NCBI GenBank assembly: GCA_003245875.1
Contig: QKBW01000041.1
Span: forward strand, 1-15,237
Origin: Candidatus Kaiserbacteria bacterium
Lineage (GTDB): Bacteria; Patescibacteriota; Minisyncoccia; Phycocordibacterales; UBA918
DNA: 15,237 nucleotides
Direction of reading: 5' to 3'
The notes beneath the pieces are model-generated. The model did no database searches. It was not told where the DNA came from and saw only the letters and a program-made list of their open reading frames with translations. A program made the position numbers and the translations under genes. Shown here piece after piece: positions 1 through 6,844 of this stretch (position 1 is the first letter of the stretch; the number at the start of each line of letters is the position of its first letter).

Positions 1-16
1 ACCTTCGCGGGTAACT

Positions 17-68
17 GATGAAGTGCGGGTTGGTTGCAATCGCAGCGTATCTACAACCACACTTCATC
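17..68 (+). promoter_or_regulatory. Strong bulged hairpin upstream of rpsO, candidate S15 leader element
   Basis: GATGAAGTG (17-25) plus TGGTTG (31-36) is fully complementary to the continuous stretch 54-68. This gives a 15-bp helix interrupted by one 5-nt bulge (CGGGT, 26-30) and closed by a 17-nt loop (37-53). It ends 13 nt before the rpsO ATG. No U-run follows, so it is not a normal terminator of an upstream gene. S15 is known to repress its own mRNA through structured leaders in several phyla, and these leaders are unrelated in shape between phyla, so a lineage-specific element is plausible but unproven. An alternative is that rpsO is transcribed from a -10-like TAAACT at 71-76, in which case the inverted repeat would be DNA-level only. 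Confidence 0.5.
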
Positions 69-81
69 TCTAAACTTATAT

Positions 82-348
82 ATGCTTAGTAAACGACAGA
101 AAAGTAATGCTATGAGTGCGGCTCGTCGGCATGATACCGACACAGGCTCACCAGAAGCACAGGTTGCACTTCTTACCAAGAAGATCGCCGAACTTTCAGC
201 ACACCTCAAGAAGAACACCAAGGATTTCCATTCCCGCCGTGGACTTCTCCAGATGGTAGCTGATCGTCGCAAACACTTGCGATACCTCGAGCGAAAGGAT
301 GTGAAGGCATACGACGCCCTCATCAAGAAGCTTGGCCTCAAGAAGTAA
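82..348 (+). CDS. rpsO: 30S ribosomal protein S15
   Basis: The 88-residue product is the primary 16S rRNA-binding protein S15. It binds the h20/h21/h22 three-way junction and organises the platform of the small subunit. The sequence carries the family signature: [15 protein letters not shown] early, HSRRGLL in the middle (the His-Ser-Arg-Arg-Gly rRNA-contact turn), and a C-terminal [10 protein letters not shown]...LGLKK helix. Length matches the usual 89 residues. The frame is open from an upstream start codon at 34, but that would add 16 non-homologous residues, so the ATG at 82 is chosen. There is no Shine-Dalgarno sequence; the start is preceded by TATAT. A strong hairpin lies just upstream and a terminator-like hairpin just downstream. 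pnp follows one gene later, echoing the rpsO-pnp order of many bacteria. Confidence 0.97.
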   Translation: MLSKRQKSNAMSAARRHDTDTGSPEAQVALLTKKIAELSAHLKKNTKDFHSRRGLLQMVADRRKHLRYLERKDVKAYDALIKKLGLKK

Positions 349-355
349 GTAAGAT

Positions 356-410
356 ACCCGAGTATGCACCCGCTACTCGGGTCTTGCGTTCTTGCCTGGC
401 TCGTTTTTTT
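356..410 (+). terminator. Terminator-like hairpin after rpsO
   Basis: ACCCGAGTA (356-364) pairs with TACTCGGGT (374-382), a perfect 9-bp stem with a 9-nt loop, 7 nt after the rpsO stop. The T-run (404-410) lies about 20 nt beyond the stem rather than directly after it. The hairpin may therefore be a weak terminator, an attenuator, or a 3'-end stabiliser. Confidence 0.5.
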
Positions 411-458
411 GAAAAGCGCGAAGGATTATTTTTTAATAAGTTAAACATTCATATTTAT

Positions 459-1052
459 ATGGGAGTAATACGACACCCCGATCAACGCGTTGCTGTGTTG
501 ATCGACACACAAAATCTTTACCATAGTGCAAAAAATCTTCACCGAGCAAAAGCAAACTTTGGTGCCGTGGTTGAACATGCGGTCGCCGGACGAAAACTCA
601 TCCGTGCCATCGCCTACGTGGTCAATACGGAAAGCGGGGAGGAACAGCCATTCTTTGAAGCGTTGGAAAAAGTGGGTATCGAGATCAAGACCAAAGACCT
701 GCAAATATTCTTCGGGGGTGCTAAAAAAGCCGATTGGGATGTTGGACTAGCTGTTGATGCTATCAAGCTTGCCCACAAGGTGGACGCGATCGTTATCGCC
801 AGTGGCGATGGGGACTTCATACCACTCGTCGAGTACGTGAAGAGTCAAGGCTGTCAGGTGGAAGCAATCACCTTTGGCCGTTCTGCATCTGGAAAGTTGC
901 GTGAGACTGTTGACGACTTTATTGACATGGATGAAGATCCTGGTACTTTCTTGATCGGACGCAAGGTAGCCAAAGCAAAAGGGAAGGCGCGTGCTGGAGG
1001 GTTGCGCGCACACCTCAAGCAAGTGGCCGGTACTGATACCGACGATATGTAG
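459..1052 (+). CDS. NYN domain (LabA/DUF88-type, PIN-like fold) putative ribonuclease
   Basis: The 197-residue protein is a single NYN domain, a PIN-like fold found in metal-dependent nucleases acting on RNA. The conserved acidic positions are visible: D16 with N19 in VLIDTQNLY, D92 and D94 in KKADWDVGLAVDAI, and D117 and D119 in ASGDGDFIPLV. These match the usual acidic triad or tetrad of a Mg-binding active site. The C-terminal tail from about residue 165 is Lys/Ala-rich and basic, fitting nucleic-acid contact. An in-frame TTG at 384 exists but lies inside the preceding hairpin region and would add unrelated residues, so the ATG at 459 is preferred. The gene lies between rpsO and pnp, so a role in RNA processing or decay is a reasonable inference; the actual substrate is unknown. 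There is no Shine-Dalgarno sequence, and the upstream region 411-458 is very A/T-rich. Confidence 0.88.
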   Translation: MGVIRHPDQRVAVLIDTQNLYHSAKNLHRAKANFGAVVEHAVAGRKLIRAIAYVVNTESGEEQPFFEALEKVGIEIKTKDLQIFFGGAKKADWDVGLAVDAIKLAHKVDAIVIASGDGDFIPLVEYVKSQGCQVEAITFGRSASGKLRETVDDFIDMDEDPGTFLIGRKVAKAKGKARAGGLRAHLKQVAGTDTDDM

Positions 1053-1060
1053 TTAATCAT

Positions 1061-1114
1061 ACGATGTTCGATGGGCCGAAAACGCTTTGCGTTTTCGGCC
1101 CATCGTTGTATCGT
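1061..1114 (+). terminator. Long perfect hairpin between the NYN gene and pnp
   Basis: CGATGGGCCGAAAACGC (1069-1085) pairs perfectly with 1089-1105: 17 bp around a 3-nt TTT loop. An outer ACGAT/ATCGT pair (1061-1065 with 1110-1114) extends it across a small internal loop. It starts 8 nt after the NYN stop. There is no proper U-run on either side, so it may be a U-poor terminator or an RNA-processing site in the pnp leader. Confidence 0.55.
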
Positions 1115-1134
1115 GTAGGAGACTATTAGTTAGT

Positions 1135-1208
1135 AACACGAGCGAAGCAAGCATGTAGTTTTCATGCCACGACACCACCGTGTATGAAACCTAACGCGTG
1201 TTTCGCTC
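1135..1208 (+). promoter_or_regulatory. pnp upstream region with mutually exclusive pairings
   Basis: Between the long hairpin and the pnp ATG, AACACG (1135-1140) can pair with CGTGTT (1197-1202). GAGCGAA (1140-1146) can instead pair with TTCGCTC (1202-1208). The two helices cross and cannot form together as nested pairs. Small hairpins GCATG/CATGC (1151-1155 with 1163-1167) and ACAC/GTGT (1172-1175 with 1180-1183) lie inside. This is consistent with a structured pnp leader, but may be chance in a 166-nt gap. Confidence 0.3.
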
Positions 1209-1218
1209 CATTAAAATA

Positions 1219-3345
1219 ATGCACACAAAATCATTTGAATTAGATATTGCCGGCAAAACCATTACCGCTGAATTTAATGATCTGGCGGCACATGCCAACG
1301 GTTCGGTCTTAGTACGCATGGGAGAAACAGCAGTGCTGGTCACTGCTGTAATGAGCCAACGCGAGGTAACCCTGCCATACTTTCCACTCTCGGTAGAATT
1401 CGAAGAGCGATACTATGCAGCTGGTCACATCCTCGGTAGTCGCTTTATGCGCCGCGAAGGTAGACCAAGCGATGAGGCAGTACTCTCGGCACGCATCATT
1501 GACCGCACCATTAGACCTCTATTTGACCATGGTCTACGTAATGAAATTCAGGTCGTAGCAACCGTACTGGCCATGGGCGAGGACGATCCCGATGTACTGG
1601 CTGTCATTGGTTCAAGCTTGGCACTTTCTGTTTCAGACATTCCATGGGACGGTCCTGTCGGTGCGGTACGTATCGGACAACATGCCAAGAGTGGTGAGGT
1701 GATCATTAATCCAACCTATACCAACCGCGAAGCAGGGGAGCTTAACTTTGAAGTACTAGCCTGTGGTAAAGATGGAAAGATCAACATGATTGAAACTGCT
1801 GCTCACGAAGTAGCTGAAGATGATATTGTTGCCATCTTGGAGGCTAGCGTAACCGTGCACCAAAAACTTGAACAGTGGCAGCAAGAGATCGTCGCAAAAA
1901 TAGGCAAGACGAAACGATCCTTCGAAAAACCTGAACCAACCGACGCTTTTGTTGCATACTTTACTGAACATTGGGAACAGCGGTTGGTGGAAACGCTCTT
2001 CAATGGACAGGCTGGCAAAGACCACTTGCACGCGCTGAAAGATGAGTTCATCCAAGCACTCGCTGACGCAGAAATAGAAACCGGCAAAATAAACGTCGGT
2101 GAATACTTCGAAGAACAGATTGATGCTGCCCTACACGAAGGTGCTATCACACACGGTAAACGAGCAGACGGTCGTGCACTCGATGAGTTGCGCTCACTCT
2201 TTGCGACAGCCGGTGGTATCTCACCAGCCCTCCACGGCTCCGGTATTTTCTATCGTGGCGGCACACACGTACTCACCGTACTCACCCTCGGTGGCCCCGG
2301 CGAAGCACAGGTCATTGACTCAATCGAAGAGCACGACGGCAAAAAACGTTTTATGCATCACTACAATTTTCCACCTTTTTCTGTGGGCGAGACCGGACGT
2401 GTTGGCGGTTTCAATCGTCGTATGATCGGTCATGGGGCGCTGGCGGAAAAAGCTATGGTACCTGTCTTGCCACCACAAACAGATTTCCCCTACACCATAC
2501 GCCTTGTGTCTGAAACACTTTCTTCAAATGGTTCGAGCTCAATGGCATCTGTCTGCGGTTCGACCTTGGCATTAATGGATGGTGGTGTGCCGATCGTACG
2601 GCCGGTTGCCGGCATTGCTTCAGGCTTGATGATGGATGGCGATCGGTATGCGCTTCTCACTGATATCCAAGGTCCGGAAGACGAACACGGTGACATGGAC
2701 TTCAAAGTTGCCGGGACGACCGAGGGTGTTACTGCCATTCAGATGGACGTGAAGGTTGGCGGTGTTCCGGTACCGGTCTTGGCCGAAGCATTGGAGAAGG
2801 CGCGGGTTGCTCGCCTCTCAATTCTTAAGGTCATGACCGAGGCCATTGCAACACCTCGTGCACATATCTCACCACGTGCCCCTGAAATTATTACACTATC
2901 GATCAAGCCAGAGCAGATCGGACTCGTGATCGGTGGTGGTGGGAAAACCATCAATGGCATAAAGGACGAGGCTGGTGTTGATGAGATTACTATCGAAGAT
3001 GATGGGACGGTCTTTATCACCGGAACGAACGGGAGTGCAGAAAAAGCGCGCGCAGCCATTGCGGCACTAACTAAAGAGTATATCGTTGGTGATCTGCTCG
3101 ACGTCACCATTACACGCATCTCTAACTTTGGGGCATTTGCAAAACTCGATGAGCGCAATGAAGGACTGATTCATATCTCTGAGATAGTACCGTGGCGATT
3201 GGAATCATTGCAGGGGGTACTCAAAGAAGGGGAGGTGGTGCCAGTGATAATCACCAAGATAGAAGATGGCAAGATCGGATTGTCTATCAAGCAGCGTGAT
3301 CCAGACTTTGCTGCCAAGAAAGGCATCGAGGCACCAAAAGCCTAA
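1219..3345 (+). CDS. pnp: Polyribonucleotide nucleotidyltransferase (PNPase)
   Basis: The protein degrades RNA 3' to 5' by phosphorolysis, releasing nucleoside diphosphates, and normally works as a ring-shaped trimer. In order, the 708 residues show a first RNase PH domain (about 5-140), an all-helical linker domain (about 230-310), the second, catalytic RNase PH domain (about 315-545), a KH domain (about 557-615) with the GxxG loop IGGGGK at 571-576, and an S1 domain (about 625-690, GDLLDVTITRISNFGAF). The catalytic GDMDFK motif is at 491-496, with D492, D494 and K496 in place. Family length is about 700, so it is complete. The frame extends up to a GTG at 1198, but the ATG at 1219 (MHTKSFEL) matches the usual PNPase N-terminus. 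No Shine-Dalgarno sequence is seen. A strong terminator follows directly. Confidence 0.98.
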   Translation: MHTKSFELDIAGKTITAEFNDLAAHANGSVLVRMGETAVLVTAVMSQREVTLPYFPLSVEFEERYYAAGHILGSRFMRREGRPSDEAVLSARIIDRTIRPLFDHGLRNEIQVVATVLAMGEDDPDVLAVIGSSLALSVSDIPWDGPVGAVRIGQHAKSGEVIINPTYTNREAGELNFEVLACGKDGKINMIETAAHEVAEDDIVAILEASVTVHQKLEQWQQEIVAKIGKTKRSFEKPEPTDAFVAYFTEHWEQRLVETLFNGQAGKDHLHALKDEFIQALADAEIETGKINVGEYFEEQIDAALHEGAITHGKRADGRALDELRSLFATAGGISPALHGSGIFYRGGTHVLTVLTLGGPGEAQVIDSIEEHDGKKRFMHHYNFPPFSVGETGRVGGFNRRMIGHGALAEKAMVPVLPPQTDFPYTIRLVSETLSSNGSSSMASVCGSTLALMDGGVPIVRPVAGIASGLMMDGDRYALLTDIQGPEDEHGDMDFKVAGTTEGVTAIQMDVKVGGVPVPVLAEALEKARVARLSILKVMTEAIATPRAHISPRAPEIITLSIKPEQIGLVIGGGGKTINGIKDEAGVDEITIEDDGTVFITGTNGSAEKARAAIAALTKEYIVGDLLDVTITRISNFGAFAKLDERNEGLIHISEIVPWRLESLQGVLKEGEVVPVIITKIEDGKIGLSIKQRDPDFAAKKGIEAPKA

Positions 3346-3346
3346 T

Positions 3347-3378
3347 AAAAAGCCGCAAGCCGCAAGCCGCGGCTTTTT
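3347..3378 (+). terminator. Rho-independent terminator after pnp
   Basis: AAAAAGCCGC (3347-3356) pairs with GCGGCTTTTT (3369-3378), a 10-bp stem ending in a T-run, starting 1 nt after the pnp stop. The 5' arm and loop consist of a 7-bp unit, AGCCGCA, present twice (3351-3357, 3358-3364), followed by a near copy, AGCCGCG (3365-3371). The left arm could therefore slip by one repeat. Confidence 0.9.
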
Positions 3379-3408
3379 ATTTGTGCATGACTAACACACA
3401 ATTACCTA

Positions 3409-3434
3409 TATAATGTGCGATACTAGTACTGCAT
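3409..3434 (+). promoter_or_regulatory. Promoter(s) directly upstream of the proline-rich membrane protein gene
   Basis: A perfect -10 TATAAT (3409-3414) has a weak -35 match ATGACT (3387-3392, spacing 16). A second, extended -10, TGC-GATACT (TG at 3416, hexamer 3419-3424), would place +1 near 3431, only 4 nt before the ATG at 3435. Either way the 5' leader is very short. Confidence 0.6.
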
Positions 3435-4910
3435 ATGGGGCACGATCTTCCTAAAATACGAACCTTTGCCGACGACGTGGCCAAAAGCCGCTCAGTCAGT
3501 GGTGTTAGTGTTGTGCCGCCAACACCATCAGTTGAAACAGTAACACCAATTGCGCCCAAGGAACCTATATCTGCGCTACCAAAAGTGGTCAGTGTTCCTG
3601 TACCAAAAAAGAAAAACAAGCCGGTGCGCCAGCAAACTCCAGTATCAAACGATGACTTAGAGATAGGCAGCATTGTGCGCGAAACCAAGCGCCACAAGAT
3701 GCGACTGTTCCCAGCAATTGGTCAGGCACTGACCGCCTGGGCAAAAGACACGAAACATAAGGTTGAAACAGTAACAGAAAAAGCGGAACGGAAAGAATCA
3801 GTCACACTTGTCACCAATCCGACTGCCCGTGCCCAGACCGTCGCTACAGCTGCCACCATGGGTGTACTTCCTCATTCTGACGATCATAAAAAGATCACTA
3901 TCACACTCAAGCAAAAACCAAAGGTGGCCGCAACTACCGGTATCACCCTAGAGGGTAAGTCTGCGGAGCCAAAAGCTGCCTGGTCTTCTTCTACGATTAC
4001 CAAACCTGAGCTGGAGACTGCTCCGCCAACACCAAAGGATCCGGTACCATTGCCAAATGAAACGGTAGCCGAGCCAGTACATACCAAACCAACACCTGAG
4101 CCTGTACCAGAATCTGTCACCATAGAAGAACCACCGGCACCACAGCATGTGGAAGAACCGGAATCAAAACCAGAACCGAAAGCTACTCCAGTACCACTAC
4201 CAAAAAAGAAATCTCAGAGAAAATCTGCTCAATACCCCTTCAAACATAAAGAGCAACACCGTGTACCAATCACCACCCGGCTTCTTCCGTTTGGTGTTGG
4301 GATCGCAATCCTCCTTGCCACCACCGCTGGTGCTGGTGGTACATATTATTTATTTAAACTCTTCGTCACAAAGACGCCAGTAACCATCGCACCGGCTACC
4401 TCAGTCATTGCCGCCGATGAACTTGTGTCATACACACTTGATGCCAATGACGTCTTCTCAACAGTAACAGACACAACAGCCGGTGCGACAAATACCCTGG
4501 TGATCTACACACCACACACGGTGCTGGACGGGCAAGTTGTCCCTGCCAACGGCAGTGATGTGGTCGCTCGTCTTCCGTTTAGTTGGAACGGGCCGTTCTC
4601 ACGTAGTATTACAGAATTCAGTTTTGGAACTTTTGAGAATAAGCGTTTTATCGTTCTGGAAACAAATAGTTTTGATACGGCCTTCAGCGGTATGCTTGCG
4701 TGGGAGAGTACTATGGCAAAAGACTTATCGCCATGGTTTGGTGATGCCTCAACCGCTTCCTTCACCGACACAACGAGTGACAATCATGACATTCGTGTTG
4801 CTAAATATAGCGATGGAGGTGAGCTCTATTACACCTTCCTGGATCGAACAACCATCCTTATTGCAACCGACCGTACCGTCCTACCGGAAGTAGCCGGCAA
4901 AAGAAAATAA
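3435..4910 (+). CDS. Single-pass membrane protein with proline-rich cytoplasmic arm, unknown function
   Basis: I do not recognise a named family. The 491-residue protein has three visible parts. Residues 1-280 are hydrophilic, rich in Pro, Lys, Glu and Thr, with PxP-type runs concentrated at about 190-256 (for example PVPLPN, PTPEPVPE, PVPLPKKK); this part is probably disordered. Residues 284-310 form one transmembrane helix preceded by basic residues, predicting an N-in/C-out topology. Residues 311-491 are a compact extracytoplasmic domain with alternating hydrophobic strands and WESTMAKDLSPWF and YYTFLDRTTILIATD near the end. Proteins of this build are common hypotheticals in Parcubacteria. 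It follows a terminator, has its own promoter and has no terminator of its own before the next promoter, so some readthrough into the next gene is possible. Its job could be envelope-associated, but no enzyme motif is visible. Confidence 0.85.
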   Translation: MGHDLPKIRTFADDVAKSRSVSGVSVVPPTPSVETVTPIAPKEPISALPKVVSVPVPKKKNKPVRQQTPVSNDDLEIGSIVRETKRHKMRLFPAIGQALTAWAKDTKHKVETVTEKAERKESVTLVTNPTARAQTVATAATMGVLPHSDDHKKITITLKQKPKVAATTGITLEGKSAEPKAAWSSSTITKPELETAPPTPKDPVPLPNETVAEPVHTKPTPEPVPESVTIEEPPAPQHVEEPESKPEPKATPVPLPKKKSQRKSAQYPFKHKEQHRVPITTRLLPFGVGIAILLATTAGAGGTYYLFKLFVTKTPVTIAPATSVIAADELVSYTLDANDVFSTVTDTTAGATNTLVIYTPHTVLDGQVVPANGSDVVARLPFSWNGPFSRSITEFSFGTFENKRFIVLETNSFDTAFSGMLAWESTMAKDLSPWFGDASTASFTDTTSDNHDIRVAKYSDGGELYYTFLDRTTILIATDRTVLPEVAGKRK

Positions 4911-4917
4911 TTGATTG

Positions 4918-4934
4918 TGCTACACTAGCACCAT
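4918..4934 (+). promoter_or_regulatory. Extended -10 promoter of the dksA-like/comM unit
   Basis: TGC-TACACT: TG at 4918-4919 and hexamer TACACT at 4921-4926. Standard spacing puts +1 at about 4933, 2 nt before the ATG at 4935. No clear -35 is seen, as expected for an extended -10 promoter. There is no room for a ribosome binding site. Confidence 0.6.
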
Positions 4935-5282
4935 ATGGATACATCACATTTTAAGCAACTGCTAGAAGCAAAACAAGCAGCGCTCATCGCTGAGTTACAG
5001 ACAGTAGGTGTGCAAGACCCCAAGAACCCTCATGACTGGGTCACCACCCAAACAGCCGAACCAGAAGCGGATCTTAATGATGTTGCCGACCACACCGAAG
5101 CATACGACGAGTCGCGCTCAATCTTAGCTAACCTAGAAACCTCACTGAACGAGGTGACCGCAGCCCTGGAACGAATTACACAGGGTACATATGGCATCTG
5201 CATCAAGTGTAGGCAACCGATCGAGGTAGAGCGCTTAGAAGCCTTTCCAGCTGCGGCAACCTGCAGCCAACACACTGCCTGA
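4935..5282 (+). CDS. TraR/DksA family zinc-finger protein
   Basis: A 115-residue DksA/TraR-type protein. Members bind in the secondary channel of RNA polymerase and alter initiation, often together with ppGpp. The N-terminal helical part holds D46-x-x-D49-x-A51 (DLNDVA), which resembles the DxxDxA tip motif of DksA/TraR. A coiled-coil-like segment (about 57-84) leads to the zinc finger: C89-x2-C92, 17 residues, C110-x2-H113. Spacing is canonical, but the fourth ligand is His instead of Cys (CSQH), giving a C3H finger. The protein stops right after the finger, without the C-terminal helix of E. coli DksA, so it is closer to the small TraR/YbiI-like members. It starts nearly leaderless from an extended -10 promoter, and comM begins 2 bp after its stop, so the two are probably co-transcribed. 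A role for it in controlling DNA-uptake genes would be speculation. Confidence 0.88.
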   Translation: MDTSHFKQLLEAKQAALIAELQTVGVQDPKNPHDWVTTQTAEPEADLNDVADHTEAYDESRSILANLETSLNEVTAALERITQGTYGICIKCRQPIEVERLEAFPAAATCSQHTA

Positions 5283-5284
5283 GT

Positions 5285-6802
5285 ATGGCTGTTGCCCGCG
5301 TCATCACTGCACAAGGAGGTGTCTTGAGCGGCACAGTTGTCACCATAGAAGCAGACCTTTCCAAGGGTCTGCATTCTTTTTCTATTGTTGGCCTAGCCGG
5401 TAAAGCCATTGACGAAGCAAAAGACAGGGTAAGTAGTGCCATCAAACACAGCGGTTTTCGTTCACCTAAAAGCAGCAACCATAAGATTGTCATTTCACTT
5501 TCCCCGGCTGACCTGAAAAAAGAAGGGCCGCTCTATGACTTGCCGATCGCCATTGCCTATCTTGTGGCAGCTGACGAAATAGTGAGCGACACCGCTAACA
5601 TCGCCTTTATCGGAGAACTAGGGCTCGACGGCAGTATCAAGCCCGTACGCGGTGTTTTGCCGATTGTGCATGGATTGCGTGCAGCAGGAATACGTGAAGT
5701 CATTGTGCCAAAAGAAAATGCTGAGGAAGCAGCGCTCATTGAACACATCACCATCATTCCCGCCACCAATCTTCAAGAAGTCGTCAACCATATCAATATT
5801 AAAGATACGATACCAACACTACTCGCTACCCAGCCGCATACCGCTATCACTGATGATTGGCACGAGAGCGAAATACGGCTTGAAGATATCAAAGGGCAAG
5901 AAGGGGCAAAGCGCGGATTACTCATAGCAGCTGCCGGACGACACAATAGTATTTTGGTGGGTCCACCTGGCACAGGAAAGACCATGCTCGCGCGAGCACT
6001 CCGCGGACTCTTGCCACCCTTGACCGCTGAAGAGCTATTGGAGGTTTTGAGCATACATTCGATTGCAGGAACCCTGGCAGAAACACTTTCAACTGCACCA
6101 CCATTTCGTACACCACATCATACTGCCAGTCACACCAGCTTGGTTGGGGGCGGGGTACATCCGCGACCTGGAGAGGTAACACTAGCTCACCACGGCGTCC
6201 TTTTCCTCGACGAATTTCCTGAGTTTGAACGCCGGAGTATTGATGCTCTGCGTCAACCACTTGAAGATGGGGTGGTCACTATCTCACGTGTGCAGGGGAG
6301 TGCACAGTTTCCGGCCAACTTTATTTTGGTTGCTGCCATGAATCCGTACCGCGGTGTCGAAGATGGCAGCACTGATTACGCAGCCTCCATGATGGAAACA
6401 TACAAGCAAAAGATCAGTGGACCAATCCTCGACCGCATCGACCTCTGGCTGCCCGTACCTCATGTCGACTATGACACGCTCCATACTAAAACCACGGATC
6501 ATGATGAAACAACGAATGCTCGAGCACAAATAGCCAGCGCTCGGGCACGCGCTGCTTCGCGGCTTGCTCCTTACCATAAACGCTACAATGCCGATATGAG
6601 TGCACGAGAGATCGACGAGATAATTACACTGACTCATGAGATATCTGATGCACTCAAAACTGCCGGCACCAAGCTCAACCTCAGCCCACGCGCCTATCAT
6701 CGTGTGATCAAGGTCGCGCGTACCATCGCCGATCTTGATGATAGTGATGACATTAAGCTTCCGCATATTCTGGAAGCATTGCAATACCGAGTGAAGGTAT
6801 AA
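5285..6802 (+). CDS. comM: ComM/YifB family Mg-chelatase-like AAA+ ATPase
   Basis: The 505-residue protein matches ComM/YifB, a hexameric AAA+ DNA helicase; characterised orthologues promote branch migration when incoming single-stranded DNA is integrated during natural transformation. The N-terminal ChlI-like (Lon-protease-fold) domain is at about 5-180, with FSIVGLAGKAIDEAKDRV and ISLSPADLKKEGPLYDLP. The AAA+ core has Walker A GPPGTGKT at 226-233, Walker B VLFLDEF with D309/E310, and the ISGPILDRIDL arginine-finger region. The Mg-chelatase C-terminal helical domain is at about 400-503. Length matches the family. In many phyla the sensor region reads NPCPCGY followed by further cysteines; here it is MNPYRGVEDGSTDY with no cysteine, so no zinc knuckle can form. 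It is coupled to the DksA-like gene (2-bp gap, no ribosome binding site) and ends in a bidirectional terminator. Confidence 0.95.
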   Translation: MAVARVITAQGGVLSGTVVTIEADLSKGLHSFSIVGLAGKAIDEAKDRVSSAIKHSGFRSPKSSNHKIVISLSPADLKKEGPLYDLPIAIAYLVAADEIVSDTANIAFIGELGLDGSIKPVRGVLPIVHGLRAAGIREVIVPKENAEEAALIEHITIIPATNLQEVVNHINIKDTIPTLLATQPHTAITDDWHESEIRLEDIKGQEGAKRGLLIAAAGRHNSILVGPPGTGKTMLARALRGLLPPLTAEELLEVLSIHSIAGTLAETLSTAPPFRTPHHTASHTSLVGGGVHPRPGEVTLAHHGVLFLDEFPEFERRSIDALRQPLEDGVVTISRVQGSAQFPANFILVAAMNPYRGVEDGSTDYAASMMETYKQKISGPILDRIDLWLPVPHVDYDTLHTKTTDHDETTNARAQIASARARAASRLAPYHKRYNADMSAREIDEIITLTHEISDALKTAGTKLNLSPRAYHRVIKVARTIADLDDSDDIKLPHILEALQYRVKV

Positions 6803-6834
6803 AAAGAGCCGCCCAAAGGGCGGCTCTTTTTATA
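6798..6834. terminator. Bidirectional terminator between comM and the M23 peptidase gene
   Basis: A 17-bp perfect inverted repeat (6798-6814 with 6818-6834) has a 3-nt AAA loop. The GC-rich core is GAGCCGCCC/GGGCGGCTC, flanked by A-run and T-run. It works on both strands and overlaps the comM stop codon (6800-6802). It ends the convergent genes comM (+) and the M23 peptidase gene (-). Confidence 0.95.
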
Positions 6835-6844
6835 CCAAAACAAT

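Noticed and set aside
2..73. A 23-codon open frame at the left edge ending in TAA, possible C-terminus of an upstream gene
   Set aside because: The residues match no protein I recognise, and the stretch is the rpsO upstream hairpin; too short to support.
384..458. Upstream TTG start extending the NYN protein by 25 residues
   Set aside because: It lies within the rpsO 3' hairpin and T-run and adds residues unlike the family N-terminus.
6284..6784. 166-codon - strand ORF
   Set aside because: It is fully antisense to the conserved ComM coding sequence, with no recognisable domain.
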